A stretch of DNA of 64,000 bases from Azomonas macrocytogenes (GCF_014191985.1 NZ_JACHXI010000001.1:434001-498000); one strand, 5' to 3'. Positions 40,356-51,095 are shown, counted from the stretch's first letter. Numbers and translations are program-made. Notes: generated by a model from the sequence alone, not told the origin.

Positions 40356-42278
40356 ATGAGTATTTTCAGTCACTTCCAACAACGCTTCGAATCTACTCGC
40401 CAAGAAGAGTATTCGCTCCAGGAATATCTCGACCTGTGCAAACAGGATCCGAAAACCTATGCCTCTGCTGCCGAGCGCATGCTGATGGCTATTGGCGAAC
40501 CAGAGCTTATCGATACTGCTAACGACCCACGCCTCTCGCGCATTTTTGCCAATAAGGTAATTCGCCGCTACCCGGCCTTTGCCGATTTCCATGGCATGGA
40601 AGACAGCATCGAGCAAATCGTTTCCTACTTTCGTCATGCCGCCCAGGGATTGGAGGAGAAGAAACAGATCCTTTATCTCCTGGGTCCGGTAGGTGGCGGT
40701 AAATCGTCGCTGGCGGAAAAACTCAAGCAACTGATAGAAAGAATCCCCTTCTACGCTATCAAGGGTTCGCCTGTATTCGAATCGCCGCTGGGCCTGTTCA
40801 ATCCGACCGAAGATGCGCAGATCCTCGAAGAGGATTACGGTATTTCGCGGCGCTACCTGAGCTCAATCATGTCGCCTTGGGCCACCAAACGCCTGCAAGA
40901 ATTCGGTGGTGACATCAGCAAGTTCCGCGTGGTCAAGCTCTACCCTTCGATCCTCAACCAGATCGCGGTGGCCAAGACCGAGCCAGGTGACGAGAACAAC
41001 CAGGACATCTCGGCCCTGGTCGGCAAGGTGGATATCCGCAAGCTGGAAGAGTTTCCCCAGAATGACGCCGACGCCTACAGCTACTCGGGCGCACTGTGCC
41101 GGGCCAACCAGGGTTTGATGGAATTCGTCGAGATGTTCAAGGCACCGATCAAGGTGCTGCATCCACTGCTGACCGCGACCCAGGAAGGCAACTACAACAG
41201 CACCGAAGGCCTTGGTGCAATCCCGTTCAACGGTGTGCTGCTGGCGCACTCCAACGAATCGGAATGGCACACCTTCCGCAACAACAAGAACAACGAGGCC
41301 TTCATCGACCGGATCTATATCGTCAAGGTACCGTACTGCCTGCGGGTCAGCGACGAGGTGAAGATCTACGACAAGCTGCTCATCAGCAGTTCGCTTGCCC
41401 GGGCTCATTGCGCCCCGGATACCTTGAAAATGCTGGCGCAGTTCTCCGTGCTCTCTCGTCTCAAGGAACCGGAGAATTCCAACATCTATTCCAAGATGCG
41501 CGTCTACGACGGCGAAAACCTGAAGGATACCGACCCCAAAGCCAAGTCGATGCAGGAATATCGCGATTCGGCTGGTGTGGATGAAGGCATGAATGGTCTC
41601 TCGACCCGCTTCGCTTTCAAGATTCTTTCCAAGGTCTTCAACTTCGACCCGAACGAAGTAGCTGCCAACCCGGTTCATCTGCTTTATGTCCTGGAGCAGC
41701 AGATCGAACAGGAGCAGTTCCCGGCCGAAGTGCGCGAACGCTACCTGCGCTACATCAAGGAATATCTGGCGCCGCGTTACGTAGAGTTCATCGGTAAGGA
41801 AATCCAGACGGCCTATCTCGAATCCTATAGCGAGTACGGCCAGAATATTTTCGACCGCTATGTGCTGTACGCAGACTTCTGGATTCAGGACCAGGAATAC
41901 CGTGATCCGGAAACCGGCGAGATCCTCAACCGTGCCTCTTTGAATGAGGAACTGGAGAAGATCGAGAAACCGGCCGGCATCAGCAACCCGAAAGATTTCC
42001 GTAACGAAATCGTCAACTTCGTGTTGCGTGCCCGTGCTCACAATAGCGGCAAGAATCCGAGCTGGCTCTCCTACGAGAAGCTGCGCGCAGTTATAGAGAA
42101 GAAAATGTTCTCCAATACCGAGGACCTGCTGCCGGTCATCAGCTTCAACGCCAAGGCCAGCAAGGAAGATCAGCAGAAGCATAATGATTTCGTTACCCGC
42201 ATGGTCGAACGTGGCTACACGGAGAAACAGGTTCGCCTGCTGTCCGAGTGGTATCTGCGGGTCAGGAAATCGCAGTAA
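40356..42278 (+). CDS. prkA: PrkA-type serine protein kinase (YeaG)
   Basis: A 640-residue AAA-plus-related protein kinase associated with stress and nitrogen starvation responses. The N-terminal PrkA AAA domain has the P-loop LLGPVGGGKSSLAEKL near residue 113 and GLFNPTEDAQILEEDYGISRRYL; the C-terminal PrkA kinase-like domain follows (about 400-640). ATG at 40356 has GAGGTGA upstream. First of the prkA-yeaH-spoVR cluster, whose genes are conserved together in many proteobacteria, but their joint target is unknown. Control by a sigma-54 promoter is suggested. Confidence 0.94.
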   Translation: MSIFSHFQQRFESTRQEEYSLQEYLDLCKQDPKTYASAAERMLMAIGEPELIDTANDPRLSRIFANKVIRRYPAFADFHGMEDSIEQIVSYFRHAAQGLEEKKQILYLLGPVGGGKSSLAEKLKQLIERIPFYAIKGSPVFESPLGLFNPTEDAQILEEDYGISRRYLSSIMSPWATKRLQEFGGDISKFRVVKLYPSILNQIAVAKTEPGDENNQDISALVGKVDIRKLEEFPQNDADAYSYSGALCRANQGLMEFVEMFKAPIKVLHPLLTATQEGNYNSTEGLGAIPFNGVLLAHSNESEWHTFRNNKNNEAFIDRIYIVKVPYCLRVSDEVKIYDKLLISSSLARAHCAPDTLKMLAQFSVLSRLKEPENSNIYSKMRVYDGENLKDTDPKAKSMQEYRDSAGVDEGMNGLSTRFAFKILSKVFNFDPNEVAANPVHLLYVLEQQIEQEQFPAEVRERYLRYIKEYLAPRYVEFIGKEIQTAYLESYSEYGQNIFDRYVLYADFWIQDQEYRDPETGEILNRASLNEELEKIEKPAGISNPKDFRNEIVNFVLRARAHNSGKNPSWLSYEKLRAVIEKKMFSNTEDLLPVISFNAKASKEDQQKHNDFVTRMVERGYTEKQVRLLSEWYLRVRKSQ

Positions 42279-42317
42279 GCCTGCCGCAAGCGGCAACAAG
42301 CAGCAGTAAGCTACAGG

Positions 42318-42387
42318 CTTCAGGCGACAGGAAGAAGCAACGTCACAATCCTGCTTCTTTCTGCAGTCTGGGGCTTGCCGCCTGAAG
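42318..42387 (+). repeat. Large nested hairpin between prkA and yeaH
   Basis: CTTCAGGCG (42318-42326) is complementary to CGCCTGAAG (42379-42387), and inside it GAAGAAGCA (42331-42339) pairs with TGCTTCTTT (42352-42360) at eight of nine positions. This resembles extragenic palindromic repeats of pseudomonads and could process or stabilise prkA mRNA relative to yeaH. Confidence 0.65.
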
Positions 42388-42404
42388 CTCCCCTGGAGGG
42401 GCCT

Positions 42405-43676
42405 ATGAGTTATGTGATCGACCGACGCCTGAATGGCAAGAACAAGAGCACGGTAAACCGCCAGCGTTTCCTGCGACGTTATCGTGGTCATATAAAGAAA
42501 GCGGTAGAAGAAGCTGTCGGCAGACGTTCCATTACCGATATGGAGCATGGTGAGCAAATCAGCATCCCCGGTCGCGATATCGACGAACCGGTACTACACC
42601 ATGGCCGCGGTGGTCGCCAGACCATCATCCATCCCGGCAACAAGGAATTCACTGCCGGGGAAAGCATCCCCCGCCCCAATGGAGGTGGCAGCGGCCAGGG
42701 TTCAGGCCAGGCCAGCAACAGCGGCGAAGGAATGGACGAATTCGTCTTCCAGATCACACAGGAAGAATTCCTCGATTTCATGTTCGAGGATTTGGAACTG
42801 CCCAACCTGGTCAAGCGCCACCTGACCGGCACCGATACTTTCAAGACAGTGCGCGCGGGTATCAGCAGTGAGGGCAACCCTTCACGCATCAATATCGTCC
42901 GCACGTTGCGCTCGGCCCATGCCCGGCGTATTGCCCTGTCGGGCAGCAGCCGTATCCAGTTGCGAGAAATGAAGGACGAGCTCGAACGGCTGAAACGCGA
43001 CGAGCCCGACAATCTCGATGAAATCGAGGCAGTAGAGCATGAAATCGAGAAACTGAGCGCACGCATTCATCGTGTGCCGTTCCTGGATACCTTCGACCTG
43101 AAATACAACCTGCTGGTGAAACATCCCAACCCCAGCTCGAAGGCCGTGATGTTCTGCCTGATGGATGTGTCCGGCTCGATGACGCAAGCCACCAAAGACA
43201 TCGCCAAGCGCTTCTTCATCCTGCTCTATCTGTTCCTAAAGCGTAGCTATGACAAGATCGAAGTCGTCTTCATCCGCCACCACACCAGCGCCAAGGAAGT
43301 CGACGAAGAGGAGTTTTTCTATTCGCGTGAAACCGGCGGTACCATCGTTTCCAGTGCCTTGAAGATGATGCAGGAGATCATGGCGCAGCGGTATCCGGTC
43401 AATGAGTGGAACATCTACGCAGCCCAGGCTTCGGACGGTGATAACTGGAACGACGATTCACCCGTCTGTCGCGACATACTCATTAATCAGATCATGCCGT
43501 TCGTCCAATACTTTTCCTATGTGGAAATTACGCCCCGCGAGCACCAGGCCCTGTGGTACGAATATGAAAACGTACACGAAGCGTTCCCGGAATGCTTCGC
43601 CCAGCAACAGCTGGTTTCCGCTGCGGATATCTACCCGGTATTCCGCGACCTTTTCCAGCGTCGGCTTGCCAGTTGA
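42405..43676 (+). CDS. yeaH: YeaH-type protein with von Willebrand A-like domain (DUF444)
   Basis: A 423-residue cytoplasmic protein of the DUF444/YeaH family. The N-terminal half is basic and Gly-rich (about residues 85-110 [13 protein letters not shown]), with a charged coiled-coil-like stretch around 190-220. The C-terminal part is a VWA-like domain with the metal-binding DVSGSMT near residue 250. ATG at 42405 has GGAGGGG upstream. It works with prkA; the partner or substrate is not known. Confidence 0.92.
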   Translation: MSYVIDRRLNGKNKSTVNRQRFLRRYRGHIKKAVEEAVGRRSITDMEHGEQISIPGRDIDEPVLHHGRGGRQTIIHPGNKEFTAGESIPRPNGGGSGQGSGQASNSGEGMDEFVFQITQEEFLDFMFEDLELPNLVKRHLTGTDTFKTVRAGISSEGNPSRINIVRTLRSAHARRIALSGSSRIQLREMKDELERLKRDEPDNLDEIEAVEHEIEKLSARIHRVPFLDTFDLKYNLLVKHPNPSSKAVMFCLMDVSGSMTQATKDIAKRFFILLYLFLKRSYDKIEVVFIRHHTSAKEVDEEEFFYSRETGGTIVSSALKMMQEIMAQRYPVNEWNIYAAQASDGDNWNDDSPVCRDILINQIMPFVQYFSYVEITPREHQALWYEYENVHEAFPECFAQQQLVSAADIYPVFRDLFQRRLAS

Positions 43677-43688
43677 GGAAGGGAGAAT

Positions 43689-45221
43689 ATGAAACGTCAA
43701 CCCATCTCCACCGGTTCGGAATGGACGTTCGAGCTGATCCAGGAATACGATCGAGAAATCGGTCGTATCGCCGAACGTTACGGATTGGACACTTACCCCA
43801 ACCAGATCGAAGTCATTACCGCCGAACAGATGATGGATGCCTACGCCTCGGTAGGTATGCCCATCGGCTACCACCACTGGTCCTACGGCAAGCATTTCCT
43901 TTCGACTGAAAAAGGCTACAAACGTGGCCAGATGGGTCTGGCCTACGAAATCGTGATCAACTCCGATCCCTGTATCGCCTATTTGATGGAAGAAAACACC
44001 GTCACCATGCAGGCGCTGGTTATCGCCCACGCCTGCTATGGACACAATAGCTTCTTCAAGGGCAACTACCTGTTCCGCACCTGGACCGATGCCAGCTCGA
44101 TCATCGACTATCTGGTCTTTGCCAAGCAGTACATCAGCCAGTGCGAAGAACGCTACGGTATCGATGCAGTGGAGGATCTGCTCGATTCCTGCCACTCCTT
44201 GATGAATTACGGCGTGGATCGTTACAAGCGTCCTTATCCGATTTCAGCAGAAGAGGAACGGCGTCGGCAGAAAGATCGTGAAGAACACATGCAGCGGCAG
44301 ATCAACGATCTGTGGCGCACAATTCCGCGCCCGAACGACAAGAACGAAGGCCCGGAGCAACGCAAGCGCTTTCCTGTCGAGCCACAGGAGAACATCCTGT
44401 ACTTCCTCGAAAAACATGCCCCGCTGCTGGAACCTTGGCAGCGCGAAATAGTGCGCATCGTGCGCAAGATTGCCCAGTATTTCTACCCGCAGCGCCAGAC
44501 GCAGGTCATGAACGAGGGCTGGGCAACATTCTGGCACTACACTCTGCTCAACGAGCTCTATGACGAAGGGCTGGTTACCGACGGCTTCATGCTGGAATTT
44601 CTGCAATCACACAGCAGCGTCATCTTGCAGCCTGGTTTCGACAGCCCCTGGTACAGCGGAATCAACCCCTACACACTGGGTTTTTCGATGTTCCAGGATA
44701 TTCGCCGCATCTGCGAGAATCCGACCGAAGAAGACAAGCACTGGTTCCCTGACATTGCAGGCAGCGACTGGCTATCGACCATCAAGTTCGCCATGCGTGA
44801 CTTCAAGGACGAAAGCTTCATCCTGCAATTTCTGTCACCCAAGGTCATACGCGATCTCAAGCTGTTCAGCATTCTCGACGACGATCGCCAGGAGAATCTC
44901 CTGGTTCCTGCGATTCACGACGAAGAAGGCTACCGGACCATTCGTGAGCTGCTGGCAGCCCAATACAATCTGGGTAACCGCGAGCCGAATATCCAGGTCT
45001 GGAACGTCAATCTGCGTGGCGACCGTTCACTGACCTTGCGTCATCAACAGCATGATCGCAAGCCGTTGGGCGACTCTACCAACGATGTGCTCAGGCACCT
45101 GCATCGGCTGTGGGGGTTCGATGTGCATCTGGAATCACGCCAGGACGACAACCTGATCACCGTGCATCATATGCCGGCCCGCGAGGAAAGCCGACGTACG
45201 GATCTGATCGTGACGGTTTAA
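43689..45221 (+). CDS. SpoVR family protein
   Basis: A 510-residue protein of the SpoVR family, named for a Bacillus cortex-formation gene but conserved with prkA and yeaH in non-sporulating bacteria. Seen: [42 protein letters not shown], and [31 protein letters not shown] precedes the ATG 12 bases after the yeaH stop. A long hairpin follows its stop. Molecular function is unknown. Confidence 0.93.
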   Translation: MKRQPISTGSEWTFELIQEYDREIGRIAERYGLDTYPNQIEVITAEQMMDAYASVGMPIGYHHWSYGKHFLSTEKGYKRGQMGLAYEIVINSDPCIAYLMEENTVTMQALVIAHACYGHNSFFKGNYLFRTWTDASSIIDYLVFAKQYISQCEERYGIDAVEDLLDSCHSLMNYGVDRYKRPYPISAEEERRRQKDREEHMQRQINDLWRTIPRPNDKNEGPEQRKRFPVEPQENILYFLEKHAPLLEPWQREIVRIVRKIAQYFYPQRQTQVMNEGWATFWHYTLLNELYDEGLVTDGFMLEFLQSHSSVILQPGFDSPWYSGINPYTLGFSMFQDIRRICENPTEEDKHWFPDIAGSDWLSTIKFAMRDFKDESFILQFLSPKVIRDLKLFSILDDDRQENLLVPAIHDEEGYRTIRELLAAQYNLGNREPNIQVWNVNLRGDRSLTLRHQQHDRKPLGDSTNDVLRHLHRLWGFDVHLESRQDDNLITVHHMPAREESRRTDLIVTV

Positions 45222-45230
45222 GGCCCTTCA

Positions 45231-45279
45231 CTGAAAAGCATCTATCTGGTGATTCGCTACCAGATAGATGCACGTTCAG
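45231..45279 (+). terminator. Long hairpin after spoVR
   Basis: GCATCTATCTGGT (45238-45250) is perfectly complementary to ACCAGATAGATGC (45259-45271) with an 8-base loop, and the flanks CTGAA and TTCAG (45231, 45275) extend it across an internal bulge. TTGTTTCTCTT follows. Probably the terminator of the prkA cluster, and it lies just before the cca ribosome-binding site. Confidence 0.7.
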
Positions 45280-45316
45280 GTTGTTTCTCTTATCCTCCGC
45301 GCCCAACGGAGGTCAT

Positions 45317-46555
45317 ATGCAAATCTACAAAGTTGGTGGTGCAGTTCGAGATCGCTTACTGGGACGCCCGGTAACCGAAACGGATTGGGTGGTAGTGGGT
45401 GCCAAGGTGGATGACATGCTGGCTCTGGGCTATCGCCCGGTTGGCGCTGACTTTCCGGTATTTCTCCACCCCAAGACCGGTGAGGAATACGCCCTCGCCC
45501 GCACCGAACGCAAAAGCGGGCGAGGCTATGGAGGATTTACCTTCCATACCGCCCCGGAAGTGACCCTGGAACAGGATCTTATCCGCAGGGATCTCACCAT
45601 CAACGCCTTGGCCGAAGACGAACAAGGTACGGTTATCGATCCTTACGGGGGCCGGCAGGATCTCGATGCGCGTGTACTGCGCCACGTCTCTCCGGCTTTT
45701 AGCGAAGACCCACTGCGCGTGCTGCGTGTGGCTCGCTTTGCCGCTCGCTACGCAGGGCTAGGATTTCGCATCGCAAAAGAAACGCATCAACTGATGCGCC
45801 AATTGAGCGAATCGGGCGAACTCAAGGCCCTTACGCCCGAACGTATCTGGAAAGAAATATCTCGCGCCCTGATGGAGCCTTATCCGGATGTCTTCATTCA
45901 GGTACTGCATGACTGTGGAGCCCTCAAGGAATTACTTCCAGAACTGGATGCGTTGTTCGGTGTGCCGCAAACGGCCGAACACCATCCGGAAATAGATACC
46001 GGCCTGCACATCCTGCTGGTGCTGCAACAGTGCGCCCTGCATGAACAGCCATTGGCAGTACGTTGGTCCTGCCTACTGCATGACCTGGGCAAGGGAGCGA
46101 CGCTCCCGGAAAACTGGCCGCGCCATATCTGTCACGAGAAAAATGGAATCGCGCTGATTCGAGCAGTCAATCAACGCTGCAAATCTCCGCGCGATTGCCA
46201 GGAGCTATCGCTACTGGTCGGCCAATACCACACTCATGCCCATCGTGCCCTGGAACTTCGTCCATCCACGCTGCTTGAGCTGTTGCAGCATTTCGATATC
46301 TATCGCCGACCGGAACGCTTCGAGCAGTATCTGGCCGCCTGCGAAATGGATGCCCGGGGTCGCCAGGACATGCAGGACCGGACATACCTTCAAGCAGCCT
46401 ATCTGCGTGGTGCAGCGGACACCGCACGCGCTATTGCAGTACAGCCACTACTTGCAAAAGGTTATCAGGGGGCAGAATTGGGTGAGGCCTTGAAACAAGA
46501 ACGCCTGCATGCCTTATCGAGCTACAAGACAGCTCACTCTGCCAATCAGGCATGA
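45317..46555 (+). CDS. cca: CCA-adding tRNA nucleotidyltransferase with HD domain
   Basis: Adds or repairs the 3'-CCA of tRNAs. The 412-residue class II enzyme shows the head [19 protein letters not shown] (here DW in place of the usual DxD catalytic start, as in gammaproteobacterial Cca), [12 protein letters not shown], and a C-terminal HD phosphohydrolase domain with [10 protein letters not shown] near residue 255. ACGGAGGT precedes the ATG. Convergent with folK, 12 bases between stops. Confidence 0.95.
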   Translation: MQIYKVGGAVRDRLLGRPVTETDWVVVGAKVDDMLALGYRPVGADFPVFLHPKTGEEYALARTERKSGRGYGGFTFHTAPEVTLEQDLIRRDLTINALAEDEQGTVIDPYGGRQDLDARVLRHVSPAFSEDPLRVLRVARFAARYAGLGFRIAKETHQLMRQLSESGELKALTPERIWKEISRALMEPYPDVFIQVLHDCGALKELLPELDALFGVPQTAEHHPEIDTGLHILLVLQQCALHEQPLAVRWSCLLHDLGKGATLPENWPRHICHEKNGIALIRAVNQRCKSPRDCQELSLLVGQYHTHAHRALELRPSTLLELLQHFDIYRRPERFEQYLAACEMDARGRQDMQDRTYLQAAYLRGAADTARAIAVQPLLAKGYQGAELGEALKQERLHALSSYKTAHSANQA

Positions 46556-46567
46556 TCTCAAAGGACT

Positions 46568-47104
46568 TTACACAGGCGTATCAGGGTCGATCAACGACTG
46601 TGGCGTCAACGCCATTCCCTGCCACTGGAAGGGCACCGGCCACAAACCTTGATCGAATCGGGCCGCTTGCCATAAATCGGCAAAATTCATCTTTGCCAAT
46701 GGGTGCTCCAACTGCGGAACCAGCAAAGCAAGCGGCCATAGCACAAAGGCATTCTTGAGAATCTCCGGGCGCGGCAGCACCAGACCACCAAAGGAGCCCA
46801 CTTGATCGCCATAAACCAATATATCGATATCCAGCGGCAGCCCCCTACGATCCGGCGCGTAACGGCCATTGTCCGCCTCGATGAGTTTCAGTCGCCGGTC
46901 CAGCTCCAGTACCGGCAGACTTGTCAGTCCAGCGACCACTAGATTATAGAAATTATCACCTTTGTAGCCGACCGCCAGGCTTTCGAAGACTGCAGAACAA
47001 CGCATATCCGTAAAGATGCCGGCCAATTCATCCAATGCTGCGACCAGATGCTTTTCACGCTCGACATTGCTCCCAAGGCCAAGCAACACAGAAATCATCG
47101 ACAT
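46568..47104 (-). CDS. folK: Hydroxymethyl-dihydropterin pyrophosphokinase
   Basis: Pyrophosphorylates 6-hydroxymethyl-7,8-dihydropterin in folate synthesis. The 178-residue product shows LLGLGSNVEREKHL, LDRRLKLIEADNGRYAPDRRGLPLDIDILVYGDQ and LPRPEILKNAFVLWPL. Two ATGs are possible: 47104 as given, or 47098, which would overlap the folB stop as ATGA and is perhaps more likely. It forms folB-folK. Confidence 0.92.
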   Translation of the reverse strand: MSMISVLLGLGSNVEREKHLVAALDELAGIFTDMRCSAVFESLAVGYKGDNFYNLVVAGLTSLPVLELDRRLKLIEADNGRYAPDRRGLPLDIDILVYGDQVGSFGGLVLPRPEILKNAFVLWPLALLVPQLEHPLAKMNFADLWQAARFDQGLWPVPFQWQGMALTPQSLIDPDTPV

Positions 47105-47448
47105 CCGCGCTCGATCTCCACGCCCAGACTACGCACACAAGGGTGGACACCTGGCTTGTTCACACGCACCCGCAGCCAGGGAATGCCGAATTCGCGCATA
47201 AGCATGCTCGCCAAATCCTCGGCAAATGTCTCGACCAATATGTAATCGGCCTGCGCGGCAAACTGCTCGACGCTGGCAATGACCTTCGCATAGTCAAGTG
47301 CCTCGTCCAGGGCGTCCCCTGCGGCTGCAGGACGGATATCCCAGCCCATGACCAAATCCAGGTACAGGCACTGTCGGATATTGCGCTCCCATTCGTAGGC
47401 TCCAATCAGGGTTTCTACTTCCAGCCCCTCGATAAAAACCGTATCCAC
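47095..47448 (-). CDS. folB: Dihydroneopterin aldolase
   Basis: Converts dihydroneopterin to 6-hydroxymethyl-dihydropterin and glycolaldehyde. The 117-residue product has VFIEGLEVETLIGAYEWERN, LDYAKVIASVEQFAAQADYILVETFAEDLA and VRVNKPGVHP with the catalytic lysine, typical of FolB. Upstream, where plsY usually stands in gammaproteobacteria, there is only a short non-coding gap. Confidence 0.93.
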   Translation of the reverse strand: MDTVFIEGLEVETLIGAYEWERNIRQCLYLDLVMGWDIRPAAAGDALDEALDYAKVIASVEQFAAQADYILVETFAEDLASMLMREFGIPWLRVRVNKPGVHPCVRSLGVEIERGCR

Positions 47449-47637
47449 ACTATTTTCCCGTATGCCGCTCAGAGTTGACCATTTAGTTAGTTACCCGTGG
47501 CTTTTGAAGGATTGAATGGTCTCGATATAATTGCTGCACTGCTAGCAATAGCTGACCAGGCAACACTTCAAGACAGCATGAGCCGCTGTAACCTTGATCG
47601 GCACGGTCTCAGGCCAGCTCCCCGGTAGCTATTCGCT
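47449..47637. other. folB-tsaD gap, expected plsY site
   Basis: 189 bases lacking any acyltransferase gene. A GTG frame of 43 codons on the plus strand (47497 to 47628) shows no family resemblance and is not called. Confidence 0.6.
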
Positions 47638-48663
47638 TCAGATCGCCTCGAGGCGCTCCATCGGCCATCTGGCCTGCACTTCGATCGCTGGCCCATTGTG
47701 TTGACCGGCCAACAACCGTTGACAGCCAGCATAGGCAATCATTGCACCGTTATCCGTACAAAACCGGGAACGGGCATAGAAAACCTGTCCATTCATTTCA
47801 GCCAACATCAATGCCAGCGAATCGCGCAAAGCTTGGTTGGCGCTTACTCCACCAGCGATAACCAAACGTGTCAGGCCAGTCTGCTGCAAAGCCCGGCGGC
47901 ACTTGATCGTCAGCGTATCGACCACTGCCTGCTGGAAGGCCAGCGCGATATCGCTGCAGGTCCGAGCGCCATCATCTCCGGCATTACGGCATCTGGTCCA
48001 GGTATTCAGTGCAGACGTCTTGAGGCCACTGAAGCTGAAATCCAGACCGGGGCGATCGGTCATCGGTCGTGGCAAGACGAAACGCCCCGGCGTGCCAGTC
48101 ATGGCAAGACGAGCGATTTCCGGCCCACCTGGGTACCCTAGACCGAGTAACTTGGCAGTTTTGTCGAAGGCCTCGCCTGCCGCATCGTCGATGGACTCGC
48201 CAAGCAGCTCGTAACGACCGATTCCTTCGACCTTTACCAGTTGCGTATGCCCACCGGAAACCAGCAAGGCGACGAAAGGGAAAGTCGGTGGCGCCTCTTC
48301 CAGCATCGGCGCCAGAAGATGCCCTTCCATATGATGAACTGCCACAGCCGGGACATTCCAGGCCAAAGCCAATGCCTGAGCGCAGGATGCGCCAACGAGC
48401 AAGGCCCCGACCAAACCGGGTCCGGCCGTATAGGCCAGCGCATCAATCCCGGAAGCCTCACAGCAAGCTTCGTCCAGAACCTGACGAATCAGCGGCAACA
48501 GACGCTTCACATGATCACGCGACGCCAGCTCGGGAACCACGCCACCATAGACACTATGCAGGTCAACCTGACTGAACAAAGCATCGGCCAACAACCCCTG
48601 CTCACTATCGTACAGCGCAACACCGGTTTCGTCGCAGGACGTTTCCAACCCTAGCACTCGCAT
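47638..48663 (-). CDS. tsaD: tRNA threonylcarbamoyladenosine synthase subunit TsaD
   Basis: Transfers the threonylcarbamoyl group to A37 of ANN-decoding tRNAs, with TsaB and TsaE. The 341-residue ASKHA-fold protein shows [14 protein letters not shown], the iron-binding [18 protein letters not shown], and [12 protein letters not shown]. Start ATG at 48663. Divergent from rpsU. Confidence 0.96.
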   Translation of the reverse strand: MRVLGLETSCDETGVALYDSEQGLLADALFSQVDLHSVYGGVVPELASRDHVKRLLPLIRQVLDEACCEASGIDALAYTAGPGLVGALLVGASCAQALALAWNVPAVAVHHMEGHLLAPMLEEAPPTFPFVALLVSGGHTQLVKVEGIGRYELLGESIDDAAGEAFDKTAKLLGLGYPGGPEIARLAMTGTPGRFVLPRPMTDRPGLDFSFSGLKTSALNTWTRCRNAGDDGARTCSDIALAFQQAVVDTLTIKCRRALQQTGLTRLVIAGGVSANQALRDSLALMLAEMNGQVFYARSRFCTDNGAMIAYAGCQRLLAGQHNGPAIEVQARWPMERLEAI

Positions 48664-48865
48664 GGGCTCGTACCTTGAGAAGCCATCAAAAGAAGGCGCG
48701 CATATTAATCGCCTCGGTCATTGCTAGACCAGTGCTTTTCCCGCCGGAAACTTTGCATTCCACATGTCGACGGGGTACCATCCGCAACCCTTAAAAATCA
48801 GCGTGCTTGCGAGCCACCGACCGAAGTACGCTGCAAACCGGTAATCAAGTGAAGGTACGCCCTGG

Positions 48866-49081
48866 ATGCCTGCTGTCAAAGTTAAAGAAAACGAACCTTT
48901 CGACGTAGCCCTGCGTCGCTTCAAGCGCTCCTGTGAAAAGGCCGGTATTCTGGCTGAAGTTCGTAGCCGCGAGTTCTATGAGAAACCCACCTCCGAACGC
49001 AAGCGCAAGGCGGCAGCAGCAGTCAAGCGCCATGCCAAGAAAGTGCAGCGCGAACAGCGCCGCAGCGTTCGCCTCTACTGA
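48866..49081 (+). CDS. rpsU: 30S ribosomal protein S21
   Basis: A 71-residue basic ribosomal protein ([20 protein letters not shown] at the start, C-terminal [14 protein letters not shown]) involved in initiation. GAAGGT precedes the ATG. First gene of the rpsU-dnaG-rpoD macromolecular synthesis operon, followed by an internal terminator. Confidence 0.98.
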   Translation: MPAVKVKENEPFDVALRRFKRSCEKAGILAEVRSREFYEKPTSERKRKAAAAVKRHAKKVQREQRRSVRLY

Positions 49082-49098
49082 TACGCCAGTAGCAAGCA

Positions 49099-49164
49099 GG
49101 CTTCCTGTTGAATGGAAGCCGAACGGAGACCCCGCATCGCACAAGCGAATGTTCGGGGTTTTCT
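49099..49164 (+). terminator. Internal terminator between rpsU and dnaG
   Basis: Two adjacent hairpins: GGCTTCC/GGAAGCC (49099-49105, 49114-49120), then ACCCCG/CGGGGT (49129-49134, 49154-49159) with inner pairing of CATCGC to GCGAATG, followed by TTTCTTG. As in E. coli, it should allow strong rpsU and lower dnaG transcription. Confidence 0.75.
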
Positions 49165-49194
49165 TGCTCCCGGCCCACCTGATACTGACGAGCC

Positions 49195-51093
49195 ATGGCC
49201 GGACTGATTTCCCAACCTTTCATCGATGATCTGCTGAATCGTACGGATATCGTCGATGTAATCGGCTCACGTATCACGCTCAAGAAAACTGGTAAGAATT
49301 ACTCCGCACGCTGCCCCTTCCACAACGAAAAGACTCCCTCCTTTACTGTCAGCCCGGACAAACAATTCTATTACTGCTTCGGCTGCGGAGCCGGTGGCAA
49401 CGCCCTTGGTTTTGTGATGGACCACGACCACCTGGATTTTCCCCAGGCTGTCGAGGAACTGGCCAGACAAGCAGGCGTCGAGGTTCTACGCGAAGAAACC
49501 GGCCTTCCCCCCAAGCCACGCCAGGCAACGGACTCCCCGCTATATGCCCTGATGGCCGCCGCATCCAACTATTACCGCCAGGCACTCAAAAGCCACTCAT
49601 CCAGAGGCCCGGCCATCAATTACCTGAAAGGACGCGGACTGACTGGAATCATCGCCCGCGATTTCGGCCTCGGTCTCGCGCCCCCAGGCTGGGACAACCT
49701 GCTCAAGCACCTGGGTGGCGATGCCCTGCAACAAAAGGCAATGATCGATGCCGGTCTACTGATCGAAAATCCTGAGACTGGCAAGCGCTACGACCGTTTC
49801 CGCGACCGTATCATGTTTCCTATTCGCGATAGCCGCGGCCGGGTAATCGCCTTTGGTGGCCGAGTCCTAGGCGACGACAAGCCCAAGTATCTCAACTCGC
49901 CGGAAACACCGATCTTCCACAAAGGGCAGGAACTGTACGGACTGTTCGAAGCAAGGCAGCACAACCGCCACCTCGACGAAATCCTTGTTGTGGAAGGCTA
50001 CATGGATGTCATAGCGCTTGCTCAGCAAAACCTGCGCAACGCTGTCGCGACACTGGGCACGGCAACCAGCACGGAACACCTCAAGCGGCTGTTCCGCATA
50101 ACGCCCAGTATCCTGTTCTGCTTTGATGGCGACCAGGCTGGACGCAAGGCAGCCTGGCGCGCACTGGAAGCGGCCCTGCCCTGCCTTCTGGACGGTCGCC
50201 GCACCCGTTTTCTATTTCTACCCGAAGGCGAAGACCCGGATAGCCTGGTGCGTAGCGAAGGCCCGGATGCCTTTCGCGCTCGCATGCAACAGCAAGCCCA
50301 GCCTCTGGCCGACTACTTCTTCCAGAAACTTGGCGAAGAGGCTGCGCCCAATTCACTGGAAGGCAAGGCGCACCTGGCCGCACTCGCCGCCCCGCTTATC
50401 GATCAGATTCCAGGCGCCAACCTGCGCCGCTTGATGCTCCAGCGCCTGTCAGAACTTACTGGACTCAATGACGAAGCCCTGCAGGCGGCAAGCGCTACCC
50501 TTGTAACCGCTCCTGCGCAGCTTCCTTATTTTCGCGATGCCGCTACAGATAGCGACCCGGGCCAACAGGCACCAATTTCTCAAAAGCAGATAGGCCGACG
50601 ACCTCAACGGCAGGACTATCAACCTCGCCTCTCATACCGACCAAGCACGGTCGAACCACCAATCCTGACAACTCTTCGTACCCTGCTACGCTATCCGGAG
50701 TTCGCGCAAAAAGTCGAAGACGCCAGTAACTTTGCCGCAGAAGAAGACACCTACTTTCAACTACTCGTAGCCCTGCTGGGAGCCTTGCAGAAAAGTCCGA
50801 ACCTGCGCTCGCTGCAACTTATGGCGCGCTGGCACGGAACCGATCAAGGCCGCCTGCTACGGGCCCTGGCAGAAAAGGAATGGCTAATATCCGAGGATAA
50901 CCTTGAACAACAATTTTTCGACACCATAAACAAACTTGCAGCCAGACAACATGAGCAACGACTCGAATCGCTTCTCTGCAAAGCCCGCGAAAGCGAGCTC
51001 AGCAAAGAAGAAAAAGAGCAGCTTTGTGAACTGCTGCAACACGGCACTTCACTGCCGACCCCGGCCTCAACTGGCACACACAAGCAAAATTGA
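49195..51093 (+). CDS. dnaG: DNA primase
   Basis: Makes RNA primers at the replication fork. The 632-residue product has the N-terminal zinc ribbon with Cys40, His43, Cys61 and Cys64 (ARCPFHNEKTPSF and YYCFGCGAGG), the Toprim catalytic core (VVEGYMDVIAL, CFDGDQAG) and a C-terminal helicase-binding domain. ATG at 49195. Second gene of the operon. Confidence 0.97.
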   Translation: MAGLISQPFIDDLLNRTDIVDVIGSRITLKKTGKNYSARCPFHNEKTPSFTVSPDKQFYYCFGCGAGGNALGFVMDHDHLDFPQAVEELARQAGVEVLREETGLPPKPRQATDSPLYALMAAASNYYRQALKSHSSRGPAINYLKGRGLTGIIARDFGLGLAPPGWDNLLKHLGGDALQQKAMIDAGLLIENPETGKRYDRFRDRIMFPIRDSRGRVIAFGGRVLGDDKPKYLNSPETPIFHKGQELYGLFEARQHNRHLDEILVVEGYMDVIALAQQNLRNAVATLGTATSTEHLKRLFRITPSILFCFDGDQAGRKAAWRALEAALPCLLDGRRTRFLFLPEGEDPDSLVRSEGPDAFRARMQQQAQPLADYFFQKLGEEAAPNSLEGKAHLAALAAPLIDQIPGANLRRLMLQRLSELTGLNDEALQAASATLVTAPAQLPYFRDAATDSDPGQQAPISQKQIGRRPQRQDYQPRLSYRPSTVEPPILTTLRTLLRYPEFAQKVEDASNFAAEEDTYFQLLVALLGALQKSPNLRSLQLMARWHGTDQGRLLRALAEKEWLISEDNLEQQFFDTINKLAARQHEQRLESLLCKARESELSKEEKEQLCELLQHGTSLPTPASTGTHKQN

Positions 51094-51095
51094 GC

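Noticed and set aside
40863-42557. 564-codon minus-strand frame opposite prkA
   Set aside because: Antisense to prkA with no recognisable domain; same for the long frames opposite rpoD (51481-53067) and rpe (27976 onwards).
47497-47628. 43-codon GTG frame in the folB-tsaD gap
   Set aside because: No ribosome-binding site and no resemblance to PlsY or any known small protein.
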